From Candidatus Mycobacterium wuenschmannii (GTDB taxonomy: Bacteria > Actinomycetota > Actinomycetes > Mycobacteriales > Mycobacteriaceae), in NCBI RefSeq assembly GCF_030252325.1, contig NZ_CP126981.1:2294001-2358000 (forward strand): a stretch of DNA of 64,000 nucleotides, in the 5' to 3' direction. The position numbers and the translations under genes are program-made. The notes beneath the pieces were generated by a model. The model worked only from the letters and a program-made list of their open reading frames with translations, made no database searches and was not told where the DNA came from. Numbering within the stretch: the first letter of the stretch is position 1; every line of letters begins with the position of its first letter. This document shows positions 21,585 through 33,180 of the stretch, in pieces.

Positions 21585-22165
21585 TTCGGCTGGGCGGCCG
21601 GGCGATTCGGGTCGAGCACGTCGACACCGTCGGCCCGCCATGCCTCGCGCATCGCGTCGGCGCCCTTGAGCCGGACCCAGGCCGCTTCCGTCGCGGTGAT
21701 CGGCGTGGCGGCCAGAAAGCGCACCGGGTCACGCGGCGGGTCCAGCGGCAACTCGGCAATCTCGCTGTCGCCCAACAACACCGCCGTGAACGGCACGCGG
21801 GCCGTGGGATGCGACCACAGCGGCCCGCTGAGATCAACCAGCCCGTCGGGCATCAACACCACGCCCTCGACCGCGGGCGACGCCGCGACGATCGCCAGGC
21901 TGCGGGCCAGCCCGGTGATGGCCTCGGTATTGCGCAGTCGCAGAACGACTTCGGCGCACGGGCCGAGTTCGGGGTCGGCGATCATCGCGGTCGGGTCGAC
22001 CATCGGGTGCCGTGAGCAGCCCAGCGACACGTAACTCACGACCCCATCGGCGCCCGGCCGGTAGCGCAGTACGTCGATCGGCTCGGCACCCAGGAACGTC
22101 ACGCTGGCGATGTCCGGCTCGCTGCCGAAGTGCGTATCGAGATGCTCCCGGACCGAGGGGCTCAC
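21581..22165 (-). CDS. Suppressor-of-fused (SUFU) domain protein, last gene of the sug operon
   Basis: A 194-residue soluble protein resembling the bacterial SUFU-domain family (DVLRYRPGADGVVSYVSLGCS start, C-terminal PVRFLAATPITATEAAWVRLKG). The family function in bacteria is not established. Its GTG start (22165) overlaps the TGA of sugC (22162-22164) by four bases, so it is translationally coupled to the trehalose importer ATPase. H37Rv has corA directly after sugC as I recall, so this gene appears to be an addition to the operon. No signal peptide or membrane segment is seen. Confidence 0.75.
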   Translation of the reverse strand: MSPSVREHLDTHFGSEPDIASVTFLGAEPIDVLRYRPGADGVVSYVSLGCSRHPMVDPTAMIADPELGPCAEVVLRLRNTEAITGLARSLAIVAASPAVEGVVLMPDGLVDLSGPLWSHPTARVPFTAVLLGDSEIAELPLDPPRDPVRFLAATPITATEAAWVRLKGADAMREAWRADGVDVLDPNRPAAQPN

Positions 22166-23322
22166 GTGGCGACCGTCAGATTCACCCCGGTGTCGGGATC
22201 GAAGACGGCGAGCTGGGCGGTGTCGAACGCCAATTCCAGCGTCGCGCCCTTCGCGGCTTTCGACGCGGACGGCACACGGGCGACGAATTCATGCTCTCCC
22301 GAACCGGATTCGTCCTCCAGGTCGGACAGTTGCTCGGCGTGTACCGCCGCGCCGTCGGTGGTGAAGTAGACGTACTTGTCCGCGCCCAGCGACTCGACCA
22401 TGTCGACCTTGACCTCGAAGGTCAGCGCGCTGATGCGCTGGTAACCGTCGATCAACGCCGCGTCGTGCAAGTGTTCCGGGCGCACGCCGACGATGACGTT
22501 CTCCGGCGCCTCGGCGAGCGTGTCGAGGACGGGTTGGGTCAGTGTCACCTCGCCGAAGGGCAGGCGCAGGCCGGTGGAGGTCGTCGTCGCGGGAAAGAAG
22601 TTCATCGCCGGCGAGCCGATGAAGCCCGCGACGAACAGGTTCGCGGGACGTTCGTACAACTCGTCGGGCGTGCCGATCTGCTGCACCACGCCGCCGCGCA
22701 TCACCACGACGCGGTCGCCCAGCGTCATGGCCTCGGTCTGGTCGTGGGTGACGTAGACGGTGGTGGTGCCGAGCCGGCGCTGCAGTCGGGCAATCTCGCC
22801 GCGCATCTGCACACGCAGTTTCGCGTCGAGGTTGGACAGCGGCTCGTCCATCAGAAAAGCCTTGGGCTGCCGCACAATCGCACGCCCCATCGCGACGCGC
22901 TGACGCTGCCCGCCGGACAGCTGCGCGGGTTTGCGATCCAGCACCTCGGTCAGGTCGAGGATCTTCGCGGTGTCCTCGACCTTCTTGGCGATGTCGGCCT
23001 TCTTCATCTTCGCCAGGGTGAGCGGGAAGGCGATGTTCTGGCGGACCGTCATGTGCGGGTAGAGCGCATACGACTGGAACACCATCGCGATGTCACGGTC
23101 CTTGGGGGCCTTGTCGTTGACCCGGTCACCGCCGATGCGCAGCTCCCCCGACGAGATATCCTCAAGACCGGCAATCATATTCAGCGTCGTCGACTTTCCG
23201 CAGCCGGACGGGCCGACCAGGATGATGAACTCGCCGTCGGCGATGGTGAGGCTGAACTCCTGCACGGCCAGCGCGCCGTCGGGGTAACTCTTGGTCACCC
23301 GGTCCAAGACGATCTCGGCCAT
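22162..23322 (-). CDS. sugC: Trehalose ABC transporter ATPase SugC
   Basis: A 386-residue ATPase of the MalK/UgpC type. It has Walker A GPSGCGKST (37-45), Q-loop Gln83, signature LSGGQ (135-139), Walker B with catalytic Glu160 (LMDEP) and switch His193. The C-terminal OB/regulatory region spans about 240-386. It energises uptake of trehalose released from trehalose monomycolate by mycolyl turnover. It starts 4 bp after sugB. Confidence 0.96.
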   Translation of the reverse strand: MAEIVLDRVTKSYPDGALAVQEFSLTIADGEFIILVGPSGCGKSTTLNMIAGLEDISSGELRIGGDRVNDKAPKDRDIAMVFQSYALYPHMTVRQNIAFPLTLAKMKKADIAKKVEDTAKILDLTEVLDRKPAQLSGGQRQRVAMGRAIVRQPKAFLMDEPLSNLDAKLRVQMRGEIARLQRRLGTTTVYVTHDQTEAMTLGDRVVVMRGGVVQQIGTPDELYERPANLFVAGFIGSPAMNFFPATTTSTGLRLPFGEVTLTQPVLDTLAEAPENVIVGVRPEHLHDAALIDGYQRISALTFEVKVDMVESLGADKYVYFTTDGAAVHAEQLSDLEDESGSGEHEFVARVPSASKAAKGATLELAFDTAQLAVFDPDTGVNLTVAT

Positions 23323-23326
23323 CGCG

Positions 23327-24140
23327 CTATCCCTTCACCGCACCGGACGTCAATCCCGCGACGATCCGTCGTTGGAAGACTAGAACAAACACGATAATCG
23401 GCACCGTGATCACCATGGCGCCCGCCGCGATCGAGCCGGTCGGCTCCTCGAATTGCGAACTGCCGGTGAAGTTCGCGATCGCCACCGGCGCGGTGACCGC
23501 GGCTTTGGTGGCGGTCAGCGACAAGGCCAACAACAGGTCGTTCCAGGCGAAGATGAAGACCAGGATCGCCGTCGTCACGATGCCGGGCGCGGCTAGCGGC
23601 GCGATCACCCTGCGGAACGCCTGGGCCGGCGGCGCGCCGTCCATCTTCGCGGCCCGCTCGAGGTCCCACGGGATCTCCCGGAAGAACGCCGACAGCGTGT
23701 AGATCGACAGCGGCAGCGCGAAGGTGATGTACGGGATGATCAGCCCGGGCCAGGTGTCGAACAGCCCGATGCGGCGCTCGATGTTGAACAGCGGGGTAAC
23801 CAACGAGATCGCCGGGAACATCGAGATCAGCAGCACCGCACCGATCAACGCCCGCTTGCCGGGGAAGTCCAGCCGCGCCACCGCGTAGGCCGCCATCGCC
23901 CCGATCACGACGGCGATCACCGTGGTGAGCACGCCGATGCCGACCGAGTTGACCAGCGCCGAGCTGAAGTAGTTGCCGCGAAAGATGCCGCGATAGTTGT
24001 CGAACGTCACCCGCGCCGGAATCAGCCTGCCGTCCTTGACCATTGACGTCGGCTTGAGCGAGAGGCTGAATATCCACAGCACCGGAACCAGCGCGTAGGT
24101 CAGCACCAACGCGTCGACGATCACCCAGCCAGCGGCCCGC

Positions 24141-24151
<11 letters not shown>
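23327..24151 (-). CDS. sugB: Trehalose ABC transporter permease SugB
   Basis: A 274-residue MalG-type permease with six membrane helices and the EAA-like loop [14 protein letters not shown] that docks on the ATPase. I chose ATG 24151 (GARRAAGW follows) because it matches the start of M. tuberculosis SugB; a GTG three codons earlier is possible. It overlaps the end of sugA by 11 bp. Confidence 0.95.
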
Positions 24152-26401
<2,250 letters not shown>

Positions 26402-26932
26402 CTAGATGGCCAACCGGGCCAGCAGATCCCGGGCCTGTTCGGCGTTCTGGGGGTCGCAGAGCACGTCGTAGCGGCCGGCCACCAGCTGCTGCGTTGAGCT
26501 GAAGTCGCGGGTGCCGCGGGCCAGCGAGTACGGGATCGCGGAGGTGATCAGGCCGAAGAACACCCCGGCGACCAGGCCCGTCGTCAGCGCCTCCAAGGGG
26601 TGCGGGTTGGAGAACAGCAGGGTGAGCATCAGGCCGATGAACAGGCCCAGCCACGCGCCGCTGATCACACCGCCGCCCAGCACCTTCGGCCAGGTCAGCC
26701 GGCCCGTCACCCGCTCGACCTGCATCAGGTCGACGCCCACGATGGTGACTTGCTGGACCGGGAACTGCTGGTCAGACAAATAGTCGACGGCGCGCTGCGC
26801 CTCCGCGTAGGTGGGATACGACCCGACCGGCCAGCCTTTCGGCGGCGTCGGCAGGCCGGGAGCGCGCCGGCTCCCGGCCGGGGCGCCGGGCGCGGCACCG
26901 GGAAGCTGTCCAGGCTGAAAAGGGCTGCTCAT
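26402..26932 (-). CDS. Small stress-type membrane protein (Rv1234 homologue)
   Basis: A 176-residue protein with a Pro/Gly-rich N-terminus, a conserved soluble part (GWPVGSYPTYAEAQRAVDYL) of the general-stress GsiB/YflT-like type, then two membrane segments (about 95-118 and 128-150) and a cytosolic tail ending ARDLLARLAI. It is the first gene of the lpqY-sugABC-SUFU operon, 3 bp before lpqY, and is almost identical in layout to Rv1234. Its role in trehalose uptake is not known. Confidence 0.88.
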   Translation of the reverse strand: MSSPFQPGQLPGAAPGAPAGSRRAPGLPTPPKGWPVGSYPTYAEAQRAVDYLSDQQFPVQQVTIVGVDLMQVERVTGRLTWPKVLGGGVISGAWLGLFIGLMLTLLFSNPHPLEALTTGLVAGVFFGLITSAIPYSLARGTRDFSSTQQLVAGRYDVLCDPQNAEQARDLLARLAI

Positions 26933-27054
26933 GTTTGCCCATTCTGCTCCGTCGGGGGCGATTCAGGCGATCGAGTCTGCGTCCGGGGCGCAGAAGTGCG
27001 AGTGGCCGACGCCGTATGTGCAGGATCAACGCGATCCGCGACTAGGTTGAACGC

Positions 27055-27543
27055 ATGACAGCTCCGGGTGGCGGCGACCCCTACCGCGATCAGCCGGGCC
27101 CATGGCAGCAGTACCAGCACCCGCCGGTCGATCCGCGGGAGCCGGTCAACTATCCCGAGTACTACCCCGGCCCACCACCCGGACAGCCGCCGCCATACGG
27201 CTATCCCCCGACGCCGCCGATGTATTCGAACCCGTACAACCCGTATCAGCCCTATCCGCCGCAAACCAATGGGATGGCGATCGCCTCGCTGATCACGTCG
27301 ATCCTCGGCGTCGTGTTCGGCATCCCGCTGGCCATCTTCTGCTACATCGGCTGGGTGATCCCGGTGGTCGGCGCAGTCCTGGGCGGCGTCGCGCTCAACC
27401 AGATCAAGCGCACCGGCCAGCAAGGTCGCGGGCTCGCGATCGCCGGGATCGTGATCGGCGCCGGCACCGCGGCGCTGCTGCTGTTCTTCATGGTGATGTA
27501 CGCGGCGGCGATGATGCACGCGCCGATGTTCGGGGTCGTCTAG
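27055..27543 (+). CDS. DUF4190 membrane protein with Pro/Tyr-rich N-terminus (Rv1233c homologue)
   Basis: A 162-residue protein. The first 70 residues are rich in proline, tyrosine and glutamine. Two membrane helices follow (about 75-105 and 122-150), with the conserved GxVLGGVALNQIKRTGQQGRGLAIAG of DUF4190 between and across them. The function is unknown. It diverges from the lpqY operon across 122 bp, which must hold both promoters, and its stop overlaps the convergent CitE-like gene by four bases. Confidence 0.88.
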   Translation: MTAPGGGDPYRDQPGPWQQYQHPPVDPREPVNYPEYYPGPPPGQPPPYGYPPTPPMYSNPYNPYQPYPPQTNGMAIASLITSILGVVFGIPLAIFCYIGWVIPVVGAVLGGVALNQIKRTGQQGRGLAIAGIVIGAGTAALLLFFMVMYAAAMMHAPMFGVV

Positions 27544-28508
27544 CTCGGCGGCTGGAACGTCTCGCCCTGGCGCTGCATACCCGCGGCGCGGCCCTTGGCG
27601 GCGATCACCAACGCCATCTTGCGACTGGCCTCGTCGAGCATCTCGTCGCCGAGCATCACCGCTCCGCGATTGCCCCCGGCCGCCGAGGTGTGCCACTCGT
27701 AGGCCTCGAGGATCAGCTCGGCGTGATCGTAATCGGCCTGCCGCGGGCTGAAGATCTCGTTGCCCGCCGCGATCTGGTCGGGGTGCAGCACCCACTTGCC
27801 GTCGTAGCCCAGCGCCGCCGAGCGGCCCGCCACCCGCCGGAAGGCTTCGGTGTCACGCACTTTCAGGTAAGGGCCGTCGACGGCCGCCTTTCCGTGCGCC
27901 CGCGCCGCGACCAGGATCGTCATCAACACGTGGTGGTAGGCGTCGCCCTCGGTATAGCCCTCGGGCTGCTCGCCGACCACCAGCGTGCGGGTGTTCAGGC
28001 TGGCCATCAGGTCGGCCGGCCCGAGCACCAGGGCATGCACCCGCGGCACCGCGGCGATCGCGTTGATGTTCATCAGCCCCTGGGCGTCCTCGATCTGCGC
28101 GTCGATGCCGATCTCGCCGACCGGCAACCCGTGGGTCGTCTCCAACTGGGTGAGCAGCAGGTCGAGCGCGTGAACATGCGACACGTCAGACACTTTCGGC
28201 AGCACCACCACGTCGAGCCGGGCGTCGGGCGCGGCGCCGACGGCGGAGACCACCTCGATGATGTCGGCGTGCGTCCACGGCGTCGTCCAGTCGTTGACCC
28301 GCACCCCGCGCAGCTGCCCGGCCCACCCGGGCGCGGCGAGCGCGGCGGCTACCCGGCCGCGGGCCTCCGCCTTGGCGTCGGCGGCGACGGCGTCCTCCAG
28401 ATCGAGAAAGACCTCGTCGGCCGGAAGACCTTTGGACTTGTCGATCATCTTCTGGCTACTCCCCGGCACGGACAGGCACGTGCGGCGGGGGCGGTACGCG
28501 TTCGTCAC
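27540..28508 (-). CDS. HpcH/HpaI-family CoA-ester lyase (CitE-like)
   Basis: A 322-residue TIM-barrel enzyme of the CitE/malyl-CoA lyase family. Seen: the start RRTCLSVPGSS, the metal-binding acidic residues in FLDLEDAV and QIEDAQG, VVLPKV, and LGPADLMASL. Such enzymes cleave or form C-C bonds of CoA thioesters such as (methyl)malyl-CoA or citramalyl-CoA; the exact substrate is not determined. The start is GTG 28508, diverging by 23 bp from the MgtE-like gene. H37Rv has no gene here between Rv1233c and Rv1232c as I recall. Confidence 0.88.
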   Translation of the reverse strand: MTNAYRPRRTCLSVPGSSQKMIDKSKGLPADEVFLDLEDAVAADAKAEARGRVAAALAAPGWAGQLRGVRVNDWTTPWTHADIIEVVSAVGAAPDARLDVVVLPKVSDVSHVHALDLLLTQLETTHGLPVGEIGIDAQIEDAQGLMNINAIAAVPRVHALVLGPADLMASLNTRTLVVGEQPEGYTEGDAYHHVLMTILVAARAHGKAAVDGPYLKVRDTEAFRRVAGRSAALGYDGKWVLHPDQIAAGNEIFSPRQADYDHAELILEAYEWHTSAAGGNRGAVMLGDEMLDEASRKMALVIAAKGRAAGMQRQGETFQPPS

Positions 28509-28531
28509 GCTTCACTCCTACCCTTTGACCT

Positions 28532-29827
28532 ATGGCCTCGATCAACAGGGTGTACGCCGCGCGCCTGGCGCGAATGCAGGTGCTGGGCCCGATGGGCGAG
28601 GCCCTCGGTCGGGTTCGCGACGTCGTCGTCAGCATCAGCATCGTGCGCCAGCAACCGCGGGTGTTGGGACTCGTCGTCGAAATGGCTTCGCGCCGAAGAA
28701 TTTTCGTGCCGATCCTGCGAGTGTCCGCGATCGAGCCGAACGCGGTGACGCTGATCACCAACAACGTCTCGATGCTGCGCTTCCAGCAGCGGCCCGGCGA
28801 GGTGCTGGTGCTGGGCCAGATCATCGACACCAAGGTGCGGGTCAACGACCCCGAACTCCCCGAGCTCGCCGACACCGACGTCGTCGTCACCGACCTCGGC
28901 TTGGAGCAGACCCGGACCCGGGACTGGATGGCCACCCGGGTCTCGGTGCGGGTGCCGCGTCGGCTCGGCCGGCGCAGCAGCACCCACATCGTCGGCTGGC
29001 GCAACGTCCAGGGTCTGACCCCGTCGGCGCTGGCGATGCCCGGCCAGGGCGTCGCGCAACTGCTGCATCAGTTCGAGAAGTGGCGGCCGATCGAGGTGGC
29101 CGACGCGGTGCGCGAGCTGCCGCCCAAGCGGCGGCACGAGGTGGTCTCGGCGCTCGACAACGACCGGCTGGCCGACATCCTGCAGGAGCTGCCCGAGGAG
29201 GAGCAGGCCGAGTTGCTGATGCAACTGGGCGACGAGCGGGCAGCCGACGTGCTCGAGGAGATGGACCCCGACGACGCCGCCGACCTGCTGGGCACGATGA
29301 CGCCGACGCTGGCCGAGCGGCTGCTGCGGCAGATGGACCCCGAGGAGTCCGACCCGGTGCGACGGCTGCTGAAGCACTCGCCCGACACCGCCGGCGGGTT
29401 GATGACGCCCGAACCGGTGGTGTTGACGCCGGACACCTCGGTCGCCGAGGCGCTGGCCCGGGTCCGCGACCCCGACCTGACGCCGGCGCTGTCGTCGCTG
29501 GTGCTGGTGGTCCGCCCGCCGACGGCCACCCCGACCGGGCAGTACCTGGGCTGTGTGGCGCTGCAGCGGCTACTGCGCGAACCGCCGTCGATGCTGGTCG
29601 GCGGGATCGTCGACGCCGACCTGCCGTGGCTGGAGCCCGACACGTCGCTGCCGATGCTGACCCGGTACTTCGCCGCGTACAACCTGGTCTGCGGCCCGGT
29701 GGTGGACGCCCAGCACCACCTGCTGGGCGCGGTCACGGTTGACGACGTGCTCGATCACCTGCTGCCGCATGACTGGCGCGACACCACCGAGGAGCCGGCG
29801 CTCGACGCGGCGGGAGGCTCGGCATGA
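28532..29827 (+). CDS. MgtE-like cytosolic protein: PRC-barrel, MgtE_N and CBS domains (Rv1232c homologue)
   Basis: A 431-residue protein with a PRC-barrel-like start (about 1-130), an MgtE N superhelical domain (about 175-285, repeats such as LADILQELPEEEQAELL) and a CBS pair (about 290-415). The membrane channel part of true MgtE is missing, so it cannot transport magnesium alone; it may sense magnesium or nucleotides. It is followed by a membrane protein of the DUF1003 family with a 4-bp ATGA overlap, so the two probably work together. Confidence 0.9.
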   Translation: MASINRVYAARLARMQVLGPMGEALGRVRDVVVSISIVRQQPRVLGLVVEMASRRRIFVPILRVSAIEPNAVTLITNNVSMLRFQQRPGEVLVLGQIIDTKVRVNDPELPELADTDVVVTDLGLEQTRTRDWMATRVSVRVPRRLGRRSSTHIVGWRNVQGLTPSALAMPGQGVAQLLHQFEKWRPIEVADAVRELPPKRRHEVVSALDNDRLADILQELPEEEQAELLMQLGDERAADVLEEMDPDDAADLLGTMTPTLAERLLRQMDPEESDPVRRLLKHSPDTAGGLMTPEPVVLTPDTSVAEALARVRDPDLTPALSSLVLVVRPPTATPTGQYLGCVALQRLLREPPSMLVGGIVDADLPWLEPDTSLPMLTRYFAAYNLVCGPVVDAQHHLLGAVTVDDVLDHLLPHDWRDTTEEPALDAAGGSA

Positions 29828-30360
29828 GCAAGTCGTCCGCGCCGCGGTCACGGCTGTACACCCCACGCATCTCGCGGCTGTCGGCGCCGCGGCTGGACGC
29901 CGAGGCCGTCGGCAACTTCACCGAGTCGATCGCCCGCTTCTTCGGCACCGGCAGCTATCTGCTGATCCAGACCATCGTGGTGATCGCATGGATCCTGCTG
30001 AACGTCTTCGCGGTCAGCATGCAGTGGGACCCTTACCCGTTCATCCTGCTCAACTTGGCCTTCTCCACCCAGGCCGCCTACGCCGCCCCGCTGATCCTGT
30101 TGGCCCAGAACCGGCAGGAGAACCGCGACCGGGTGGCCTTGGAGCAGGACCGCCGACGCGCCGAGGAAACCAAGGCCGACACCGAATATCTGGCCCGCGA
30201 GCTGGCCGCGCTGCGACTGGCGATCGGCGACGTGGCAAAGACCCGAGAGTCGCTGCGCCGCGAGCTGGAAGACCTGCGCGAGCTGCTGCTGGAGCAGCGG
30301 CACGGCACCCCGGACGACGCCGGGGACGAGGCCGAGCGACGGGCCGCGTCGTCTAATTGA
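29824..30360 (+). CDS. DUF1003 membrane protein (Rv1231c homologue)
   Basis: A 178-residue protein with two membrane helices (about 43-65 and 75-98, FFGTGSYLLIQTIVVIAW and FILLNLAFSTQAAYAAP) and a long charged coiled coil (about 105-160). This is the standard DUF1003 layout; the function is unknown. Its ATG overlaps the stop of the MgtE-like gene (29824-29827), suggesting one functional unit. Confidence 0.9.
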   Translation: MSKSSAPRSRLYTPRISRLSAPRLDAEAVGNFTESIARFFGTGSYLLIQTIVVIAWILLNVFAVSMQWDPYPFILLNLAFSTQAAYAAPLILLAQNRQENRDRVALEQDRRRAEETKADTEYLARELAALRLAIGDVAKTRESLRRELEDLRELLLEQRHGTPDDAGDEAERRAASSN

Positions 30361-30442
30361 CACGGCCGTCCGAACACGGCGTTTTCACAGGCAGTGAGTC
30401 CGCCATTGTTGTCACTGCAGTCACCGGTGTTATGTATGGTGA

Positions 30443-30456
30443 CCTAGTTCACTAGG
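30443..30456. promoter_or_regulatory. Small inverted repeat in the transglycosylase promoter region
   Basis: CCTAG-TTCA-CTAGG is a perfect 5-bp-arm dyad 41 bp before the start of the lytic transglycosylase gene, just downstream of an AT-rich stretch (TTATGTATGG) in the 136-bp gap. It is a candidate operator or part of the 5' leader. Confidence 0.3.
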
Positions 30457-30496
30457 CTTTCGAGCCCAGGCACGCCGAGTCCGAGTAGGGGGACGC

Positions 30497-31963
30497 ATGG
30501 GCTTACGCTCGGCCCTTGCAAAGCTGCAGCCGCGTGCCCCGCATTTGCCGAAGGCCCCGAAACTGCCTGCGGCAGTGGGCAATACGGCTACCGCAATCGG
30601 CGACGCGGTGTACAACGCGGCTGACGCGATGCGCATCCTGGACGCCTACGACATCCTTGCCGACGCCGCGGAGACCGCCACCACGGCTGTCCAGCAAACC
30701 CTGAGCCGCGGCGCGAAGTCGCCCGCCTTCGGCGTCGCAATGATCGCCTGCCTGGTCTACGTGAGCGTCGACGGCGCCGGCGCGCCGCCCTTCCCGCTGA
30801 CCAAGGCGACCGTCCGGGACGCCGCCGTCACCCCGGTCGCCGCGGTCGCGCGGGCCTCCACCGACCCGACCGGCCCGCTGGTGATCGCGGCCCTGCACCC
30901 GAAGACCGGCTTCCACATCGCCGAGTCGGCCCTGTCGGCGCCGCCGCCGAGCCTCGTCGTGAGCACGCCGGGCACGCTCGGCATTCCGAACATGGCCCTA
31001 ACCGCGTACCGCAACGCCGAGCGGATGATGGCCACCTCCGACCCGAACTGCGGCATCAGCTGGAACCTGCTGGCCGGCATCGGCCGCATCGAGTCGAGCC
31101 ACGCCAACGGCGGCGCCACCGACGCCAAGGGCACTGCGGTCCGGCCGATCTACGGGCCGTCGCTGGACGGGACGCTGCCCGGCAACGAGGTGATCGTGCA
31201 GAGCAGCGCCCCCGGCCGGGTGTCTTACGCCCGCGCGATGGGCCCGATGCAGTTCCTGCCGGGCACGTGGGCGCACTACGCCTCCGACGGCGACGGCGAC
31301 GGCACCGCCGACCCGCAGAACCTGTACGACGCGACGCTCGCGGCGGCCCGCTATCTGTGCAGCGGCGGCCTGAATCTGCGCGACCAGCAGCAGGTGCTCT
31401 CGGCGATCCTGCGCTACAACAACTCGATGCCGTATGCGCAGAACGTGCTGGGCTGGGCCGCGGCCTACGCCACCGGGGTGGTGCCGGTCGACCTGCCGCC
31501 GCTGACCGGGGCGCCGCCGCCGCTGGGCGACGCCCACCTCGAGCACGCCGCCGAGGGCCTCGGCCCCAACCTGCCGCTGAACATGCACGGACTGTCTACG
31601 GCGGACCCGATGTCGCGAATGCCGTTGATCGACCTGAGCGGCAACCCCGGTAACGGCCAGCCGTGGTCGGCGCAAGGCCCGGCCGGTCTCGGCCCGTCCT
31701 GCACGGTGATCTGCATCGGCCAGCAGGCGCCGGGTCCCGCCCAGATCAACGCGCCGGTGCCGGACGCCTTGGCGCCGCAGGCCCCGATCGGGTTGATGCC
31801 GCCGCCGTTCGGCGCCCCGGCTTTCCTTCCGCCGCAACAGGTTCCGCCGCCCGCCGCGGCGCTGCCCGTCGGCCCCGTTCCCGCCGTTGCTGCGGCTCCG
31901 GCGCCGGCCGCCGCGGTGCCGCCGGCCGCGCCGGTCGTGCCCGCCCCCGGTAACGGCCCCTAG
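30497..31963 (+). CDS. Membrane-anchored lytic transglycosylase-like protein (Rv1230c homologue)
   Basis: A 488-residue protein. The N-terminal cytosolic part is followed by one membrane segment (about 75-92, FGVAMIACLVYVSV). The extracellular domain (about 165-340) is of MltB/SLT_2 type, with the putative catalytic Glu in GRIESSH, MGPMQFLPGTW, and an Asp-rich calcium-like loop DGDGDG. The C-terminal 140 residues are low-complexity Pro/Ala/Gly. Family role: cleavage of peptidoglycan glycan strands. ATG 30497 follows TAGGGGGACGC. Confidence 0.88.
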   Translation: MGLRSALAKLQPRAPHLPKAPKLPAAVGNTATAIGDAVYNAADAMRILDAYDILADAAETATTAVQQTLSRGAKSPAFGVAMIACLVYVSVDGAGAPPFPLTKATVRDAAVTPVAAVARASTDPTGPLVIAALHPKTGFHIAESALSAPPPSLVVSTPGTLGIPNMALTAYRNAERMMATSDPNCGISWNLLAGIGRIESSHANGGATDAKGTAVRPIYGPSLDGTLPGNEVIVQSSAPGRVSYARAMGPMQFLPGTWAHYASDGDGDGTADPQNLYDATLAAARYLCSGGLNLRDQQQVLSAILRYNNSMPYAQNVLGWAAAYATGVVPVDLPPLTGAPPPLGDAHLEHAAEGLGPNLPLNMHGLSTADPMSRMPLIDLSGNPGNGQPWSAQGPAGLGPSCTVICIGQQAPGPAQINAPVPDALAPQAPIGLMPPPFGAPAFLPPQQVPPPAAALPVGPVPAVAAAPAPAAAVPPAAPVVPAPGNGP

Positions 31964-32021
31964 GCAACTGCCTGACCTGCCGTTTCACCCTCCCACCGGC
32001 GCCGCATTAGACTCGGCGCTG

Positions 32022-33152
32022 ATGTCTGATCCGACTACGAACATTCGCGCCGCGCTGGCCAAGGTGATCGATCCCGAACTGCGCCGTCCCATCACCGAAC
32101 TCGGAATGGTCAAGGGAATCGAGGTGGGCGACGGCGGCGACGTGCATGTCGAGATCTACCTGACCACCGGCGCGTGCCCGAAGAAGGACGAGATCAGCGA
32201 GCGGGTGCGCCAGGCCGTCGCCGACGTGCCGGGCACCGCGGCCGTCAAGGTCAGCCTCGACGTGATGAACGACGAGCAGCGCACCGAACTGCGCAAGCAG
32301 TTGCGCGGCGACTCCCGCGAGCCGGTCATCCCGTTCGCCCAGCCGGGTTCGCTGACCCGGGTCTACGCGATCGCCTCCGGCAAGGGCGGCGTCGGCAAAT
32401 CGACCGTGACGGTCAACCTGGCGGCGGCGATGGCCGCGCGCGGGGTGTCGGTCGGCCTGCTCGACGCCGACATCCACGGCCACTCCATCCCGCGCATGAT
32501 GGGCACCACCGACCGGCCCACCCAGGTCGAGTCGATGATCCTGCCGCCGATCGCGCACGAGGTGAAGGTCATCTCGATCGCCCAGTTCACCCAGGAGAAC
32601 ACCCCGGTCGTGTGGCGCGGGCCGATGCTGCACCGGGCGCTGCAACAGTTCCTGGCCGATGTCTATTGGGGCGACCTGGACGTGCTGCTGCTCGACCTGC
32701 CGCCGGGCACCGGCGACATCGCGATCTCGGTTGCCCAGCTGATCCCGAACGCCGAAATCATCGTCGTCACAACGCCACAACTCGCCGCGGCCGAGGTCGC
32801 CGAGCGAGCCGGCAGCATCGCTTTGCAGACCAAGCAACGCGTGATCGGCGTGGTGGAGAACATGTCCGGGCTGCTGCTGCCGGACGGGTCGACGATGCAG
32901 GTGTTCGGCGCGGGCGGCGGTGCTCAGGTCGCCGAAAGGCTCACTCGCACAATGGGTGCCGACGTCCCGCTGCTCGGGCAGATCCCATTGGACCCGGCAC
33001 TGGTCGCCGCCGGCGACGCCGGGGTGCCGGTGGTGCTCAGCGCCCCCGACTCCCCCGTCGGCAAGGAACTGGGCAAGGTCGCCGATACGCTGTCGGCGCG
33101 GCGGCGTGGATTGGCCGGCATGTCACTGGGATTGGACACCAGCCGCCGCTGA
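32022..33152 (+). CDS. mrp: Mrp/NBP35-family ATPase, iron-sulfur cluster carrier
   Basis: A 376-residue protein. An N-terminal MIP18-type domain (about 1-95, VIDPELRRPITELG) precedes a ParA-like P-loop ATPase with deviant Walker A SGKGGVGKST at about 118-127, DADIHGHSIPRMMG and the switch DLPPGTGD. It is nearly collinear with Rv1229c. The start is ATG 32022 (SDPTTN), since 45 codons upstream are a shadow of the preceding gene. The family transfers Fe-S clusters to apoproteins. Confidence 0.93.
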   Translation: MSDPTTNIRAALAKVIDPELRRPITELGMVKGIEVGDGGDVHVEIYLTTGACPKKDEISERVRQAVADVPGTAAVKVSLDVMNDEQRTELRKQLRGDSREPVIPFAQPGSLTRVYAIASGKGGVGKSTVTVNLAAAMAARGVSVGLLDADIHGHSIPRMMGTTDRPTQVESMILPPIAHEVKVISIAQFTQENTPVVWRGPMLHRALQQFLADVYWGDLDVLLLDLPPGTGDIAISVAQLIPNAEIIVVTTPQLAAAEVAERAGSIALQTKQRVIGVVENMSGLLLPDGSTMQVFGAGGGAQVAERLTRTMGADVPLLGQIPLDPALVAAGDAGVPVVLSAPDSPVGKELGKVADTLSARRRGLAGMSLGLDTSRR

Positions 33153-33180
33153 GCTCGCCAGACTAGGCGACTTTGTCCGA

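Noticed and set aside
22012..23397. 461-codon plus-strand frame opposite sugC
   Set aside because: Shadow of sugC, whose ATPase motifs are all intact.
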